Below, piece after piece: positions 52,267-61,399 of a DNA stretch of 64,000 nt. Both the position numbers and the translations under genes were made by a program. Origin of the DNA: Paenibacillus_E sp042676385 (GTDB taxonomy: Bacteria > Bacillota > Bacilli > Paenibacillales > NBRC-103111); assembly GCF_042676385.1 (NCBI RefSeq), contig NZ_JBHTHA010000085.1:1-64000 (forward strand). Reading direction: 5' to 3'. Positions within the stretch are counted from its first letter, which is position 1. Each line of letters begins with the position of its first letter. The notes beneath the pieces are model-generated. The model searched no databases. It saw nothing but the letters and a program-made list of their open reading frames with translations, and was not told the origin of the DNA.

Positions 52267-53541
52267 ATGGCAGATAAAATGAATCGTCGTGCATTTCTAG
52301 GGATGACGGCAGCAGGGGCAGCTGGCATGATGCTGGGTGATTTCATAGGAAAAGCACAGCGGAACGATCCCGTCGATACCAAAGCACAGCCAGGTTCGGA
52401 AGCGGCGTCTGCGAACGAGACGATTTCCTTTTATGGCTCCCATCAATCCGGAGTTATTACTCCTCAACAGAACTTTGCCAATGTTGCAGCCTTTGACGTA
52501 ACAACGGATGATGTAAAGGAATTGAAACAGCTTCTCCAAAAATGGACCGAGATGGCAGCCGCATTAATGGAAGGAAAGCCGCTCGCCGAGGAACCGCAGC
52601 CGGAGAAATTCCCGCCTGTAGACACTGGAGAGCAAATGGGTTTAAACACCGGGAAGCTGACACTCACCTTCGCGGTTGGAGCGAGCTTGTTTGAGAAAGA
52701 TGGCAAAGACCGATTCGGTCTTCGCTCCCGTAAACCGGCTGGCCTTACGCAGATGCCGATCTTTCATTCCGACTCCTTGCAGGAACAACTTACACACGGG
52801 GATCTTATTATTCAAGCCTGCGCGAATGACCCCATGATCTGTTTTCATGCAATCCGGAATTTTGCGAAAGAAGCACGGGGAATCGCGCACCTTCGCTGGC
52901 AGCAAACGGGTCAGCTCGGGATCAAATCGGAAGGAACGAAGCGCAATCTGTTCGGATTCAAGGACGGAACGAATAATCCGGCTTTAAATGATGATCAGTT
53001 CATGAAAAATAACGTATGGATTCAATCCGGCGACGGTGCGCCATGGCTGGAGGGCGGAAGCTATATGGTCGTGCGGCGCATAAATATGCGAATTGAAACC
53101 TGGGATCAGCAGCCTTTTGGCGATCAGGAAAACATCATCGGCCGGCAAAAGGTGTCAGGAGCCCCGATAGACGGTTCGAAAGAGTTCGATCAACCGAATT
53201 TCGCGAATGATCCGAAAGGTGAAAAAACGGCCTTAGATTCACACATCCGCCTATCGAACCCGCGTACTGGAGAGAATTCAGAACGTGAACGTATTTTGCG
53301 CCGCGGGTACAATTTTATGGAAAATCTTGATGCTGTGGGCCGAATGAATGCCGGGCTATTATTCGTTTGTTATAATAGAAATTTACAGACACAATTCGAG
53401 TCTATTCAGAAGAGATTGACGAATCCAAAGATGCCGGATAAAATGCTTTCTTACACGCAAACGACAGGCGGAGGTTATTTTGCCGTACTGCCGGGTGTTG
53501 CCGCGAAAGGCTCCTATTTGGGTCAAAGCTTGTTTGGGTAA
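52267..53541 (+). CDS. efeB: DyP-type peroxidase EfeB
   Basis: About 424 residues. Twin-arginine signal NRRAFLGMTAAGAAGMMLGD, then the DyP fold; GFKDGTNNP is the GxxDG catalytic motif and HIRLSNPR holds the proximal-histidine region. Heme peroxidase exported by Tat, supplying ferrous-iron oxidation or heme iron in the Efe system. Last gene of the operon, terminator follows. Confidence 0.93.
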   Translation: MADKMNRRAFLGMTAAGAAGMMLGDFIGKAQRNDPVDTKAQPGSEAASANETISFYGSHQSGVITPQQNFANVAAFDVTTDDVKELKQLLQKWTEMAAALMEGKPLAEEPQPEKFPPVDTGEQMGLNTGKLTLTFAVGASLFEKDGKDRFGLRSRKPAGLTQMPIFHSDSLQEQLTHGDLIIQACANDPMICFHAIRNFAKEARGIAHLRWQQTGQLGIKSEGTKRNLFGFKDGTNNPALNDDQFMKNNVWIQSGDGAPWLEGGSYMVVRRINMRIETWDQQPFGDQENIIGRQKVSGAPIDGSKEFDQPNFANDPKGEKTALDSHIRLSNPRTGENSERERILRRGYNFMENLDAVGRMNAGLLFVCYNRNLQTQFESIQKRLTNPKMPDKMLSYTQTTGGGYFAVLPGVAAKGSYLGQSLFG

Positions 53542-53553
53542 ATGCTGGTTATG

Positions 53554-53588
53554 AAACCGAAAGGCCTCCGGTCTTTCGGTTTTTTATA
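53554..53588 (+). terminator. Rho-independent terminator
   Basis: Stem AAACCGAAAGGCC/GGTCTTTCGGTTT then TTT after efeB. Confidence 0.85.
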
Positions 53589-53669
53589 TCTTATAGAAAG
53601 GATAAGCTTCAGGGAGGACGTTGAGCTCAGCGTTCTAAGCGAGTTCGACCCTATGTGACGTTGATCGAT

Positions 53670-53860
53670 GCGTTAACGATGTTATTCAGCGTTCCAGAAG
53701 TAAAAGTAAATGGAAATGAGTGAATAGCGATGTTTTCCATCGTTACAGAGTAGAAATAGGCAGTATGGTGAGCCAGATCGAAGCAATAGCGATGTTTTTC
53801 ATCGCTACAGACGTAAGAGAAAAATGGAATCGAGTCCGTAATGATGTTTTCCATCGTTAG
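53670..53860. repeat. Dispersed intergenic repeat, copy 2
   Basis: Near match to 131-248 with one extra unit: TTCAGCGTT, GTAAAAGTAAATGGA, then three GATGTTTTCCATCG-type cores at 53729-53745, 53790-53807 and 53842-53858, about 55 bp apart. The reverse ORF 53651-53998 is only these units in another frame. The gene-free stretch 53589-54231 also holds a CCGCC/GGCGG stem at 53973-53986 and the hflX promoter. Confidence 0.75.
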
Positions 53861-54149
53861 AGGGATCAACGAGCAGAGCTCAAAGTCTCTCATTTTTCGG
53901 TGACAAACGGCACTGCTGTTCCTGTTTGGGGTAACCGGAAATGCGCGCGAATCCTGCCGCGCGTTGTAGCGCCGCCGCACGGCGGTGGTCAATCCCAACC
54001 GCGATAATGCTGAGGATAACTCGTGCCTACGCGGATTTTCCGCATCATGAGCTAAACATTGGGAGTAGACATGGACCTGTGGCGCAGCTTCGGGTTTTTT
54101 CTTAGTGACCTATAGATTAAACTTCGCTGTAAATGAATTTTCCCGCCGG

Positions 54150-54178
54150 TCAAATTGACTTTCCTTTCCTTTTCCTAC
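54150..54178 (+). promoter_or_regulatory. Probable promoter of hflX
   Basis: TTGACT near 54154, 17-bp pyrimidine-rich spacer, CACAAT near 54177. It is followed by the SD of hflX. Moderate match to the sigma-A consensus. Confidence 0.35.
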
Positions 54179-54231
54179 ACAATGATGGTGGGTTATGCAA
54201 TACAGGATGGTGCCGCCAAAGGAGAAAATTG

Positions 54232-55560
54232 ATGAAAACTACTTCACATAGGGTTGAAAGTGAAATTCAGGATCGGGCCGTACTCGTGAGCCTGATCACA
54301 CAGAAACAGAAGAAGAATGAAAAACTGGCTGAGTATTCGCTTGAGGAGCTGGTCAAGCTTGCTGAAACGGCCGGCGTACTCGTACTGGAAACGATGACGC
54401 AGAATAAGGAAACCGCCGATACCCGCTGGTTTATCGGGAAAGGTAAGGTTGAGGAATTGAAGGCGCGAATCGAGGAGTTAGGTGCCAACACTGCGATCTT
54501 CGACCAGGAGCTCTCCGGTGCCCAAGTTCGCAATCTGGAGACGGCGCTCGACGTCAAAATCATCGATCGTACGCAGTTGATCCTGGATATTTTCGCGCAG
54601 CGCGCCAAAACACGCGAAGGGATTATTCAGGTGGAGTTGGCGCAGCTTAGTTATTTGCTGCCGCGGCTTTCAGGACAAGGGAAGAACCTGTCGCGGCTTG
54701 GCGGCGGAATCGGTACGAGAGGGCCCGGCGAATCGAAGCTGGAGACCGATCGCAGACACATTCGCGGACGAATCGACGAGTTGAAGGCACAACTGGGGGA
54801 AGTGGTGCGCCATCGCAATCTGCACCGTGAACGCCGCAAGAAAACGGGTGTTTTCCAGGTTGCGCTAGTTGGCTATACGAATGCTGGAAAGTCAACGCTG
54901 CTCAAACAATTGACACAAGCGGACGTCTATGTGGAAAATCAACTGTTTGCCACACTCGATCCGACATCCCGGACCATGGAATTGCCAAGCGGCAAAGAGA
55001 TCGTATTGACGGACACCGTAGGTTTCATTCAGAACTTGCCGCATGATTTGGTCGCTTCATTCCGCGCAACATTGGAAGAGGCGAACGAAGCCGATCTGAT
55101 CTTGCATGTTGTCGATAGTTCGACAGAGATGCGAAATGAACAGATGCGCGTCGTTGCTGAAGTACTGGAAGAGCTTGGAGCTCACCAGAAGGAGCAGCTA
55201 ACGGTCTTTAACAAAATTGATCTTTGTACGCAGCAAGAGCAGGAAATGCTCTCAACTGAAGGTGACTTCCTAAAAATCAGTGCTTACACGCAAGAGGATC
55301 TTGAACGGCTGAGGCTGGCCATACAAGAGAAACTGATGGGGGAGAACAAGCTGTTCCGTATTCCGGCTGAGAAGGGCGATATGATATCGCTCGTCTATCG
55401 CATTGGCGATGTGCTGGCAAATGAAGTGGATGGCGAGGATATGCTTTTTCAAGTGCGGGTCAATAAAGACGATTATGAGAAGATGGGTTACATGCTTGCT
55501 GCATATGATCAGCAGCGTGTTCAACAAGAAGGACTGGATGGCAGGGGAGAGGTTTACTAA
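54232..55560 (+). CDS. hflX: GTPase HflX
   Basis: About 442 residues from ATG 54232 (SD AAAGGAG). N-terminal HflX domain with ETMTQNKETADTRWFIGKGK; glycine-rich helical GGGIGTRGPGESKLETDRR; G domain with GYTNAGKSTLLKQLT (G1), DTVGFI (G3) and NKID (G4). Splits or rescues stalled ribosomes. ynbB starts three bases later, as in Bacillus (ynbA-ynbB). Confidence 0.95.
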   Translation: MKTTSHRVESEIQDRAVLVSLITQKQKKNEKLAEYSLEELVKLAETAGVLVLETMTQNKETADTRWFIGKGKVEELKARIEELGANTAIFDQELSGAQVRNLETALDVKIIDRTQLILDIFAQRAKTREGIIQVELAQLSYLLPRLSGQGKNLSRLGGGIGTRGPGESKLETDRRHIRGRIDELKAQLGEVVRHRNLHRERRKKTGVFQVALVGYTNAGKSTLLKQLTQADVYVENQLFATLDPTSRTMELPSGKEIVLTDTVGFIQNLPHDLVASFRATLEEANEADLILHVVDSSTEMRNEQMRVVAEVLEELGAHQKEQLTVFNKIDLCTQQEQEMLSTEGDFLKISAYTQEDLERLRLAIQEKLMGENKLFRIPAEKGDMISLVYRIGDVLANEVDGEDMLFQVRVNKDDYEKMGYMLAAYDQQRVQQEGLDGRGEVY

Positions 55561-55562
55561 TT

Positions 55563-56813
55563 ATGCAATTCGGGGAAAAAGTGATGGCGTTGATGGAAAG
55601 CGCCGAACGTAAAGCAGAAAGCGCTTTTCGGCAAATCGAAAAGACAATCGATATCAATCAGTGGAAAGTGATTGGGGCTTTCCAAAAGCATAAAGTGAGC
55701 GATTACCATTTCGCCTCCTCGACAGGGTACGGGTACAATGACCGCGGCAGAGAGGTGCTCGATCTCGTATACGCCGATGCTATGGGAGCGGAAGCCGCGC
55801 TGGTACGTCCCCACTTTGTCTCGGGGACTCATACAATCGGCACCGCGCTATTTGGCGTGCTGCGCCCAGGCGAACATCTTCTTTACATAACGGGTAAGCC
55901 TTATGATACCCTACATAAAGTCATTGGCAAGCCGGGCGACGGTACCGGCTCGCTGCAGGATTGGGGCATCGGCTACAGCGAAGTTGCCCTGACTGAGGAC
56001 GGCACGCCGGATTGGCAGGCTATCGTGGCGGCGATTCAGCCGAACACGAAGGTGATCGGCATTCAGCGTTCGCGCGGTTACTCATGGCGGCCGTCTTTTA
56101 CGATCGAACAAATCGGCGAGATGGTCCGGTTTGTCAAGGAAGTGAACCCCGGCGTTATCGTTTTCGTCGATAACTGCTACGGGGAGTTCACCGAGCCGCA
56201 GGAGCCGACACAAGTCGGCGTCGATTTGATGGCCGGCTCGCTCATCAAGAACCCCGGCGGTGGCATCGCCCCGTCCGGGGGCTATATTGCAGGGCGGCGC
56301 GACCTCGTGGAGCTCGCCGCCTACAGATTGACCGCCCCCGGTATTGGGGGCGAGGTCGGAGCCATGCTCGGCGCGACGCGGAGCATGTATCAAGGGCTTT
56401 TCCTTGCCCCGCATTTGGTGGGGCAAGCGGTCAAGGGCTCGGTCTTCGCAGCAGCGGTGTTCGAAGACCTCGGCTTCGAGAGCCATCCGCGCTGGCAAGA
56501 CTCGCGGACGGACCTGATCCAGGCGATCCACTTCACGTCCGCGGAGCACCTGATCACGTTCGTACAGGGCATCCAGAAGGCTGCCGCTGTGGACTCACAC
56601 GTCGTGCCGGAGCCTTGGGATATGCCCGGTTATGAGCATCCGGTCATTATGGCCGCCGGCACGTTCATTCAGGGCGGCAGCCTCGAGTTGTCTGCCGACG
56701 CTCCGATCCGCGAGCCGTACATCGCGTATATGCAGGGCGGATTAACTTATTCCCACTGCAAGTTAGGCGTGCTGACAGCTATCCAACATATGGTGGACAA
56801 GGGATTAATCTAA
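55563..56813 (+). CDS. ynbB: PLP-dependent methionine gamma-lyase-like protein YnbB
   Basis: About 416 residues. STGYGYNDRGREVLDLVYA, NPGVIVFVDNCYGEF and the PLP-Lys loop LIKNPGGGIAPSGGYIAG mark the YnbB/aluminium-resistance-protein family of fold type I PLP enzymes. The reaction is unresolved despite the name. Coupled to hflX; glnR follows about 95 bp later with its own promoter. Confidence 0.9.
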   Translation: MQFGEKVMALMESAERKAESAFRQIEKTIDINQWKVIGAFQKHKVSDYHFASSTGYGYNDRGREVLDLVYADAMGAEAALVRPHFVSGTHTIGTALFGVLRPGEHLLYITGKPYDTLHKVIGKPGDGTGSLQDWGIGYSEVALTEDGTPDWQAIVAAIQPNTKVIGIQRSRGYSWRPSFTIEQIGEMVRFVKEVNPGVIVFVDNCYGEFTEPQEPTQVGVDLMAGSLIKNPGGGIAPSGGYIAGRRDLVELAAYRLTAPGIGGEVGAMLGATRSMYQGLFLAPHLVGQAVKGSVFAAAVFEDLGFESHPRWQDSRTDLIQAIHFTSAEHLITFVQGIQKAAAVDSHVVPEPWDMPGYEHPVIMAAGTFIQGGSLELSADAPIREPYIAYMQGGLTYSHCKLGVLTAIQHMVDKGLI

Positions 56814-56824
56814 AAAAAAGGAAC

Positions 56825-56874
56825 TGTGAACAAACCTAACACTCCTTGACACGTTTTTGTTACGAAGGTACAAT
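56825..56874 (+). promoter_or_regulatory. GlnR box and promoter of glnRA
   Basis: TGTGA-ACAAACC-TAACA at 56825-56841 is an exact match to the GlnR/TnrA site TGTNA-N7-TNACA. TTGACA at 56846-56851, 17-bp spacer, TACAAT at 56869-56874 form a strong promoter right behind it. Predicts autorepression when nitrogen is plentiful. Confidence 0.85.
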
Positions 56875-56909
56875 AAAGGTGAGGTACTTACTGACCAGGA
56901 GTGATTAGC

Positions 56910-57323
56910 ATGAGTGATGAAATACGTAGAAATATGGCGTTATTCCCGATTGGTATTGTCATGAAGCTGACGGATTTAACAGCGAGACAGATTCGCTATT
57001 ATGAACAACACGAACTCATTATACCGGCGAGAACGTCAGGGAATCAGAGACTTTACTCGTTCAATGACGTAGAAAGATTGTTGGAAATCAAAGATTTGAT
57101 TGAAAAAGGCGTGAATATCGCAGGCATTAAGCAGGTGCTCTTGCCGGTTGACAAAGACTCGGAAGATGCGACGATCATTAATGAGCATACTGAGGTTAAA
57201 CGTAAAGAGCTCTCCGATTCACAACTGCACAAGATGCTCAAGCAGCAGTTGATCGGCGGCGGCAAGCGTCCGGGTCAAGTTTCCTTGATTCAAGGCGAGC
57301 TATCCCGATTTTTCCGTAAGTAA
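56910..57323 (+). CDS. glnR: MerR-family nitrogen regulator GlnR
   Basis: About 137 residues from ATG 56910 (SD AGGAG). MerR HTH MKLTDLTARQIRYYEQHELI with RLYSFNDVERLLEIKDLIEKG, then a short Ser/Gln-rich C-terminal region GQVSLIQGELSRFFRK that in GlnR senses feedback-inhibited glutamine synthetase. Represses glnRA and other nitrogen genes. Confidence 0.95.
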   Translation: MSDEIRRNMALFPIGIVMKLTDLTARQIRYYEQHELIIPARTSGNQRLYSFNDVERLLEIKDLIEKGVNIAGIKQVLLPVDKDSEDATIINEHTEVKRKELSDSQLHKMLKQQLIGGGKRPGQVSLIQGELSRFFRK

Positions 57324-57350
57324 GCGTTTATTTTAGAGAGGAGAATGTTC

Positions 57351-58688
57351 GTGGGTTACAATAATTATAGCAAAGAAGACATCCTGCGCATTGCCAAAGA
57401 AGAGAACGTTCGTTTTATCCGACTTCAGTTTACGGATTTGATGGGCAGCGTAAAAAACGTTGAAATCCCTTTCAGTCAATTGGAGAAAGCGCTTGATAAC
57501 AAGATGATGTTTGACGGCTCCTCGATCGAAGGCTACGTTCGTATTGAAGAATCCGATATGTACCTGTACCCTGATCTAAGCACTTGGGTCATTTTCCCTT
57601 GGGTTACAGAAGGTAAAGTGGCTCGTTTGATCTGCGACATCTACCTGCCTGACGGCAGACCATTCCCTGGAGATCCGCGCGGTATATTGAAAAACGCGCT
57701 GAAACAAGCGGAGGAGATGGGCTACACAGCAATGAATGTAGGCCCTGAACCGGAATTCTTTTTGTTTAAGACCGATGAGAAAGGTAATCCGACTACGGAG
57801 CTTAACGACCAAGGCGGCTATTTCGATTTGGCGCCGATGGATCTTGGGGAGAACTGTCGCCGAGATATCGTTCTGACATTGGAAGAGATGGGATTTGAAA
57901 TCGAAGCATCTCATCATGAGGTAGCACCCGGACAGCACGAAATTGATTTCAAATATGCAGACGCTCTCAAGGCAGCTGACCAGATCCAAACATTTAAATT
58001 AGTTGTTAAAACGGTAGCCAGACAGCACGGCCTGCATGCGACCTTTATGCCGAAGCCGCTGTTCGGTGTGAACGGTTCAGGTATGCACTGCCACCAATCG
58101 CTATTCAAAGGCGAAGTGAACGCATTTTATGACGAAAACGATAAGTTAGGTCTAAGTCAAGCGGCCAGACATTATATGGCAGGTGTGCTGCGTCATGCGC
58201 GCTCTTTTGCGGCGATTACGAACCCGACGGTTAACTCTTACAAACGTCTCGTGCCTGGTTACGAAGCGCCTTGCTATGTAGCATGGTCAGCGAGCAACCG
58301 CAGTCCAATGATCCGTATTCCGGCTTCCCGGGGCTTAAGCACACGTGTTGAAGTGCGCAACCCGGATCCGGCTGCGAATCCTTATTTGGCGCTTGCCGTG
58401 ATGCTTGCAGCAGGTCTGGATGGCATTAAGAACAAAATGCAGCTTCCTCCGCCGACTGACCGCAACATCTATGTGATGAGCGAAGAGGAAAGAGAAGAGC
58501 AAGGCATTCCGAGCTTGCCTCTGAACTTGAAACAAGCACTCGATGAGCTGATTCGCAACGACGTGATCTGCGACGCTCTTGGCGAGCATGCGCTTGCGCA
58601 TTTCTACGAGCTCAAAGAGATCGAGTACGACATGTACCGTACGCAAGTACACCAATGGGAAAGAGACCAATATCTGTCGCTTTATTAA
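57351..58688 (+). CDS. glnA: Type I glutamine synthetase GlnA
   Basis: About 445 residues; GTG 57351 is preferred, as the SD AGAGGAG leaves only one base before ATG 57345. FIRLQFTDLMG, MFDGSSIEGYV, the metal/glutamate site NVGPEPEFFLF, MHCHQSLF and NRSPMIRIPASRG are all present. Makes glutamine from glutamate, ammonia and ATP; subject to GlnR feedback. 27 bp after glnR in one operon. Confidence 0.97.
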   Translation: MGYNNYSKEDILRIAKEENVRFIRLQFTDLMGSVKNVEIPFSQLEKALDNKMMFDGSSIEGYVRIEESDMYLYPDLSTWVIFPWVTEGKVARLICDIYLPDGRPFPGDPRGILKNALKQAEEMGYTAMNVGPEPEFFLFKTDEKGNPTTELNDQGGYFDLAPMDLGENCRRDIVLTLEEMGFEIEASHHEVAPGQHEIDFKYADALKAADQIQTFKLVVKTVARQHGLHATFMPKPLFGVNGSGMHCHQSLFKGEVNAFYDENDKLGLSQAARHYMAGVLRHARSFAAITNPTVNSYKRLVPGYEAPCYVAWSASNRSPMIRIPASRGLSTRVEVRNPDPAANPYLALAVMLAAGLDGIKNKMQLPPPTDRNIYVMSEEEREEQGIPSLPLNLKQALDELIRNDVICDALGEHALAHFYELKEIEYDMYRTQVHQWERDQYLSLY

Positions 58689-58712
58689 TCCGGCAAACCA
58701 ACTAGATAATGG

Positions 58713-58764
58713 AAGCCCGTTAGCTGTTCAGGATCATGCATCCTGCGCTGATGGGCTTTTTCAT
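58713..58764 (+). terminator. Rho-independent terminator
   Basis: AAGCCC/GGGCTT outer stem with AGC/GCT and CAGGAT/ATCCTG inner stems, then TTTT after glnA. Confidence 0.8.
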
Positions 58765-58781
58765 GCGAGGAGATCGAATTT

Positions 58782-60020
58782 ATGGACAATTTTTATGGCA
58801 ATTTAGAAAAATACGCAGAACTTGTCATTCGGATTGGAGTCAATCTTCAAAAAGGGCAAGATTTGTTGATTGAATCGCCGATGGAATCATTGGAATTAAC
58901 GCGTCTTATTGTGAAGAAAGCATATGAAGCGGGAGCCAAGTTCGTACAAGTGCATTGGCAGGATGACATCATCACTCGAAGTCGGTTCGAAATCGCAAGC
59001 GATGAGGCGATCGACTATTATCCAGAGTGGTATTCGAGCATGCTGGAACGTTTCGTTGAGAACGGCGGAGCTTTACTGCACATTAAAGTGCCGGATCCGG
59101 ATCTGTATAAAGGCATTGATGCCGAACTGGTGGCTAGAGCTTCCAAAGCGGCGTCAACGGCGCGGGCAACTTATCAGCAGTATGTTCGTACCAGTAAGTT
59201 CAGTTGGTGTTTGATTAAGGCTCCGACACAAGCTTGGGCGGCGAAGGTGTTTGCCGATCTTCCCGAAGAGCGGCGTATAGAGGCCATGTGGGATGCGATT
59301 TTTCGGATGAATCGGGTCTATGAGGAAAATCCGGTTGACGCCTGGCGTGAGCATCTCAAACAACTCCGGAAGATGCGTCAAGTGCTCAATGATAAAAAGT
59401 ATGCCGCCCTCCAGTACCGTGCTCCTGGAACCAATCTTCGCGTCGAGCTGCCGGAAGGCCACATCTGGCTCGGCGGAGACAAGGGGAATGAGAAGGAAGT
59501 TCACTTCGTAGCGAATATGCCGACCGAAGAAGTGTATACGATGCCAAAAAGAACAGGCGTGAACGGAACAGTTACGAGTACGAAGCCGCTCAATGTAAAC
59601 GGAGCGATCGTTGATAAGTTTTCGTTCAGGTTTGAAAATGGACAAGTCGTTGAATATACGGCAGAAGTTGGCTATGAGCATCTGGATAGTTTGATGAAGA
59701 TGGATGAAGGAAGCCGTTATTTGGGTGAAGTTGCGCTCGTGCCGTTTGAATCGCCTATTTCTAATATGAATCGTATTTTTTATAATACAGGGATTGATGA
59801 GAATGCTTCTTGCCATCTTGCTCTTGGCAGCTGTTACCCGATTAATCTTACGAACGGAGCAAAGCTTTCCAAAGAAGAGTTGAGCGAACGCGGAGGAAAT
59901 ACCTCGCTGATCCATGTTGATTTCATGATGGGTTCGGCTGATCTGGATATTGACGGTGTTCTTCATGACGGAACGGTTGAAGCAGTATTCCGGAAAGGGA
60001 ACTGGGCTCTGCAATTTTAA
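58782..60020 (+). CDS. M29-family aminopeptidase
   Basis: About 412 residues. VIRIGVNLQKGQDLLIESP at the N terminus, KVPDPDLYKGI, MPTEEVYTMPKRTGVNGTV with a metal-ligand Glu, YLGEVALVPFESPIS and HLALGSCYP are typical M29 (AmpS/AmpT) blocks. Dimeric cobalt/zinc aminopeptidase in the cytoplasm. Begins 18 bp after the glnA terminator. Confidence 0.92.
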   Translation: MDNFYGNLEKYAELVIRIGVNLQKGQDLLIESPMESLELTRLIVKKAYEAGAKFVQVHWQDDIITRSRFEIASDEAIDYYPEWYSSMLERFVENGGALLHIKVPDPDLYKGIDAELVARASKAASTARATYQQYVRTSKFSWCLIKAPTQAWAAKVFADLPEERRIEAMWDAIFRMNRVYEENPVDAWREHLKQLRKMRQVLNDKKYAALQYRAPGTNLRVELPEGHIWLGGDKGNEKEVHFVANMPTEEVYTMPKRTGVNGTVTSTKPLNVNGAIVDKFSFRFENGQVVEYTAEVGYEHLDSLMKMDEGSRYLGEVALVPFESPISNMNRIFYNTGIDENASCHLALGSCYPINLTNGAKLSKEELSERGGNTSLIHVDFMMGSADLDIDGVLHDGTVEAVFRKGNWALQF

Positions 60021-60030
60021 CAAAGAAATA

Positions 60031-60066
60031 CAAAAGACCGTAGGCTCTGGCCTACGGTCTTTTGTT
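60031..60066. terminator. Bidirectional terminator
   Basis: Perfect 14-bp stem CAAAAGACCGTAGG/CCTACGGTCTTTTG between the aminopeptidase and the convergent lexA gene. Confidence 0.9.
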
Positions 60067-60101
60067 GCACATATACAATTACTTGTAGGGAAAAGTGCTG
60101 A

Positions 60102-60719
60102 CTACATATCGCGGAACAAACCGATAACACGTCCAAGAATGGTAACATGTTTAAGCAGGATAGGCTGCAATGCAGAGTTCTCCGGCTGAAGACGAATGTG
60201 ATCGCGTTCCTTGTAAAAACGCTTCACGGTCGCTTCATCATCTTCAGTCATCGCGACGACGATGTCGCCGTTATTCGCCGTTTGTTGCTGCTTCACGATA
60301 ACATAATCGCCGTTATGGATGCCTGCTTCAATCATACTATCGCCCATGACGCTAAGCATAAATACGTTGTTATCTCCAACGAGATGAGATGGAAGAGGGA
60401 AATAGTCTTCGATATTCTCCGTTGCCGTAATAGGAACACCTGCGGTTACTTTTCCGACTAATGGAACTCGTGCAACCGAATGAGCAAAATTGCTTTCGCT
60501 GCCATCCAGGCCCAATATTTCAATCGCACGGGGCTTGGTTGGATCGCGACGGATTAATCCTTTTTTCTCCAGACGTTCCAAATGTCCGTGCACCGTTGAA
60601 CTGGAAGCGAGTCCGACAGCCTCTCCGATTTCTCTAACGGAAGGCGGATAGCCCTTATCTTTCACTTCATTCTTAATGAATTCCAATATAGCCTGTTGTC
60701 GTTGCGAGATTTTACTCAA
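60102..60719 (-). CDS. lexA: SOS repressor LexA
   Basis: About 205 residues. N-terminal winged helix with SVREIGEAVGLASSSTVHGHL; cleavage site Ala93-Gly94 in KVTAGVPI; catalytic Ser128 in GDSMIEAG and Lys near 143 in VIVKQQ. Represses DNA-damage genes, cleaved under RecA. Divergent from yneA, with four LexA boxes between. Confidence 0.96.
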   Translation of the reverse strand: MSKISQRQQAILEFIKNEVKDKGYPPSVREIGEAVGLASSSTVHGHLERLEKKGLIRRDPTKPRAIEILGLDGSESNFAHSVARVPLVGKVTAGVPITATENIEDYFPLPSHLVGDNNVFMLSVMGDSMIEAGIHNGDYVIVKQQQTANNGDIVVAMTEDDEATVKRFYKERDHIRLQPENSALQPILLKHVTILGRVIGLFRDM

Positions 60720-60764
60720 TAGTTATCACTCCAATTATGGGAATCATTACCCAAAGTATAACAT

Positions 60765-60852
60765 AGAACCGGAGTTCGTACAAACATAAGTTCGAGAAAA
60801 GTATTGACTCAAACATGTGTTCGTGTTATTCTGATACCAGAACAAATGTTTG
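60765..60852. promoter_or_regulatory. Four LexA boxes and the yneA promoter
   Basis: AGAACCGGAGTTCG (60765-60778), CAAACATAAGTTCG (60781-60794), CAAACATGTGTTCG (60810-60823) and AGAACAAATGTTTG (60839-60852) all fit the Bacillus SOS box CGAACnnnnGTTCG with small changes. The third lies in the spacer of TTGACT (60804) and TATTCT (60827), the yneA promoter. The first two probably serve lexA. Confidence 0.85.
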
Positions 60853-60866
60853 GGGGATGATTTTTC

Positions 60867-61253
60867 ATGTACATTGCATATTCTCATACGAACAATACAC
60901 AACCACTTCATAGATCGCTTCATACATCCAAGCGGATTCAGTCTAAATTAGCGAAGAAGCTGTTAAACTTCATTCTATTAGTTGTAATTCTAGGCACTGT
61001 GTTCTCCTTTGGCGCTATCGTTCAAGCTTATGCGGGCGATGGGGAGTCATCTGCTCCTTTGAAAGCTGGTGCTTCTGTGAAGGTAATTACTCATGAGAAG
61101 GTTGTTGTTCAACGCGGGGATACGCTTTGGAAGATTGCTTCCTCTCATATGAACAAGGGGGAGAACATTCGTTCTTACATTGATCGTATGTATACTCTTA
61201 ATCATCTTGGAACGGCTTCTCTCCAAGAGGGTCAAATTCTATTGTTGCCTTAA
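60867..61253 (+). CDS. yneA: SOS cell-division suppressor YneA
   Basis: About 128 residues. Basic N terminus, one membrane helix (~32-55) with ILLVVILGTVFSFGAIV, then a LysM module VVQRGDTLWKIASSHMNK. YneA delays septation after DNA damage; it is unstable and membrane-anchored. Directly opposed to lexA as in Bacillus. The resolvase gene yneB, usually next in B. subtilis, is absent. Confidence 0.92.
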   Translation: MYIAYSHTNNTQPLHRSLHTSKRIQSKLAKKLLNFILLVVILGTVFSFGAIVQAYAGDGESSAPLKAGASVKVITHEKVVVQRGDTLWKIASSHMNKGENIRSYIDRMYTLNHLGTASLQEGQILLLP

Positions 61254-61295
61254 TTAGGAATAGCCTCTGGTTGTTATATTCATACACTTCTTCTT

Positions 61296-61332
61296 GAGAC
61301 TCGGGATAGCTCCCGTGTCTCTTTGTTTTGCC
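61296..61332 (+). terminator. Rho-independent terminator
   Basis: Stem GAGACTCGGGA/TCCCGTGTCTC (one T-T mismatch) followed by TTTGTTTTG after yneA. Confidence 0.75.
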
Positions 61333-61399
61333 TCCTTGACAATCCTTAATCCGGATGGCAAAGTAGTAGTCATACTGAATTTTGCCAGGGAGGACGATC

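Noticed and set aside
53651..53998. Reverse-strand ORF of 115 codons
   Set aside because: It is made of the intergenic repeat units (the peptide repeats TMENI and PF words) and has no SD; it is the repeat read in another frame.
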